DNA from: Confluentibacter citreus
GTDB taxonomy: Bacteria; Bacteroidota; Bacteroidia; Flavobacteriales; Flavobacteriaceae
Direction: 5' to 3'
DNA: 64,000 nt
Assembly (NCBI RefSeq): GCF_002807055.1
Contig: NZ_NIXN01000002.1
Location: 186,001 to 250,000, forward strand
Shown: piece after piece, positions 62,747 to 64,000 of the stretch
Position numbering within the stretch: the stretch's first letter is position 1
Layout of the letters: every line of letters starts with the position of its first letter
Notes under the pieces: generated by a model
Database searches by the model: none
What the model was told of the DNA's origin: nothing
What the model saw: the letters and a program-made list of their open reading frames with translations, nothing else
Made by a program: the position numbers and the translations under genes

Positions 62747-63850
62747 TCAATCATTTTTATTAAACGAAACCATCTTTTGAATTGTTAACATGATTCTATC
62801 CAACATAAAACCAATCAGACCAATAACAAACATAGCTGCTATTATTTTTGAGTTGGAATCATTTGCTCCATTTTGAAATTCCTCCCAAACAAATAAGCCC
62901 AATCCCGGACTTTGAGCCAAGAGTTCGATAGCAATAAGTACCATCCATGCCACAGACAACGTGATACGAAGTCCCGTAAAGATTAATGGTAATGACGATG
63001 GCAAAATCACTTTGAATACTTTTTGAATGGGGCCAAGCTTTAACACTTTTGCCACATTGATATAATCTTTATCCACAGAAGACACACCCATAGCTGTGTT
63101 TACCAATGTTGCCCACATAGAACAGAGTCCAACACTTATAAAACAGATGATGAAAGCGCTATCTGAACTGGAGTTTTTAGTGAATGTTTTTACAATCATA
63201 AAAACCAATAAGAACCAAACCACGGGAGATACAGGCTTAAAAATTTGTATCAACCAATTAACGGAACTTCTTAAAGTTGGACTTAACCCTATAACGATTC
63301 CGATAGGAACAGCAATGAAAAGTGCCAATAAGAATCCTGCAAATACCGTGATGATGCTCGTGTAGATTTGGTCAACGAATGATGGTCTTCCCGTATAAGT
63401 GATAGGATTTTCACCATTAGCGATACGCTTTTCATTAATCGCAGCTGTTTTCTCTATAAATGCTTTCTTATCTGCACTGATAACATAATGATCTGCCAGT
63501 AATGTTTGATAAGCTCCCCATACTTGTACAGGTGATGGCAATGCGTTTGGCTGGCATGATTTATCGCCAGAAGCAATACATGCTCTTAGTTTTTCGGCTT
63601 CTGCTGGCCCTTGCTCAACCAACGCTTTGTTTATCAAATGATTTGCTTCAATCTCATGAAGTTTATTAGCGCCCAGATACCACACTACAAAGAATAATAA
63701 AACCGAAGCTAGAGGCATTATTACTTTTCTTAAAAAGTTTTTAAAGTCATCTTTATCAAGCTTCCCTGCAAACACATTTTTTAATGTTTCTATAAATCCT
63801 GCCAAACCTATAAACCTGGTCACGTTTCCTAATGTTATGCTCTGCTTCAT
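62747..63850 (-). CDS. Nitrate-type ABC transporter permease (NrtB-like)
   Basis: A 367-residue inner-membrane permease. A long N-terminal part includes a membrane helix near residues 46-64 and a periplasmic stretch with a cysteine pair (RACIASGDKSCQPN). The BPD_transp_1 domain (about 160-360) has about five helices. The cytoplasmic EAA loop is AKVLKLGPIQKVFKVILPSSLPLIFTGLRI. WMVLIAIELLAQSPGLGLFVWEEF at the end is typical of NrtB/SsuC-type permeases. It begins 29 bases after the stop of the substrate-binding protein gene and clearly belongs to the same operon. Confidence 0.92.
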   Translation of the reverse strand: MKQSITLGNVTRFIGLAGFIETLKNVFAGKLDKDDFKNFLRKVIMPLASVLLFFVVWYLGANKLHEIEANHLINKALVEQGPAEAEKLRACIASGDKSCQPNALPSPVQVWGAYQTLLADHYVISADKKAFIEKTAAINEKRIANGENPITYTGRPSFVDQIYTSIITVFAGFLLALFIAVPIGIVIGLSPTLRSSVNWLIQIFKPVSPVVWFLLVFMIVKTFTKNSSSDSAFIICFISVGLCSMWATLVNTAMGVSSVDKDYINVAKVLKLGPIQKVFKVILPSSLPLIFTGLRITLSVAWMVLIAIELLAQSPGLGLFVWEEFQNGANDSNSKIIAAMFVIGLIGFMLDRIMLTIQKMVSFNKND

Positions 63851-63879
63851 TTTTTTTAAGTTTGAATTATTTAAAAGAA

Positions 63880-64000
63880 TTATATATCCTTGTTTCCGAT
63901 TTTAAAGCTATTGATGTAACCAATGGGATCTTTAGCATCGTATTTGGTACCATCTATAAAATCTGTTGTTGCCGGTTTGTAACCGTCTGTATCTGGCACA
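63880..64000 (-). CDS. Nitrate-type substrate-binding protein, C-terminal fragment
   Basis: The frame is open at the window edge and ends in TAA (complement of 63880-63882). The 39 visible residues end with [20 protein letters not shown] then KIGNKDI. The pattern T.DFIDG..YDA.DP..Y...F is that of the NrtA/CmpA C terminus. The gene is the head of the importer operon and is followed by the permease 29 bases later. Most of it lies outside the window, so the substrate cannot be judged further. Confidence 0.8.
   Translation of the reverse strand, partial: VPDTDGYKPATTDFIDGTKYDAKDPIGYINSFKIGNKDI

Overview
The window looks like a chromosomal stretch from a marine or soil flavobacterium (Bacteroidota, family Flavobacteriaceae). 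The DNA is AT-rich. It carries a SusC/SusD pair, a type IX secretion (T9SS) type-B sorting domain, a YtxJ bacillithiol-type protein, and promoters of the Bacteroidetes form TTG-N17-23-TANNTTTG. The clearest promoters precede a tRNA-Met and a serine hydrolase. Lipoprotein signal peptides of the form hydrophobic-stretch-S/G-C are frequent. No plasmid, phage, CRISPR or transposase gene was found.

Layout. 1-2.1 kb: end of a YqgE/AlgH gene, a PLP class IV aminotransferase, a START-like protein and tRNA-Met. 2.1-6.9 kb: an orphan SusD/SusC nutrient-uptake pair behind a long AT-rich leader. 7.6-14.2 kb: a one-domain DEAD-box-like protein, YceI, an ABC exporter-DinB-Crp operon, a small lipoprotein, a serine hydrolase and a 34-residue basic protein. 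14.4-18.8 kb: a plus-strand run of FAH-family hydrolase, cNMP/CBS/DUF294 signalling protein, DEDDh exonuclease and galactokinase. 19.3-23.7 kb: thioesterase, beta-helix lipoprotein, an HTH-membrane-WG-repeat protein and a TlpA-like lipoprotein. 24-33 kb: glyA, fumarylacetoacetase, a TPR-like lipoprotein, an AraC/GyrI regulator overlapping a GNAT-nitrilase fusion, a GH10 xylanase, a GGCT-like protein and YtxJ. 33.4-40.7 kb: clpB, deoC and a DUF2891-pxpA-pxpB-pxpC 5-oxoproline operon. 41-46.7 kb: an accessory region of secreted proteins, separated by short repeats and containing a gene remnant and a probably catalytically dead beta-lactamase-fold lipoprotein. 46.9-59.4 kb: a GC-richer GH9 glucanase, M20 amidohydrolase, AAC(3)-I-like acetyltransferase, a 1348-residue T9SS surface protein, a YifB/ComM ATPase and another serine hydrolase. 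59.6-64 kb: a nitrate-type ABC importer (substrate-binding protein end, permease, two ATPases) followed by an alginate-export-type porin, with a perfect 14-bp palindrome before the porin.

Themes. The GH10 and GH9 enzymes and the SusCD pair suggest use of plant or algal polysaccharide, but they lie apart and do not form one utilisation locus. The nitrate-type importer with its porin, the 5-oxoprolinase operon and glyA/fahA serve nitrogen and amino-acid metabolism. The most unusual large-scale pattern is three families of intergenic palindromic repeats. Members of these families sit within 0-14 bases of the stop codon of at least six genes, as if 3' gene ends were their preferred or tolerated site. 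A second cluster of short repeats at 42.6-45.4 kb delimits single genes in a cassette-like manner.
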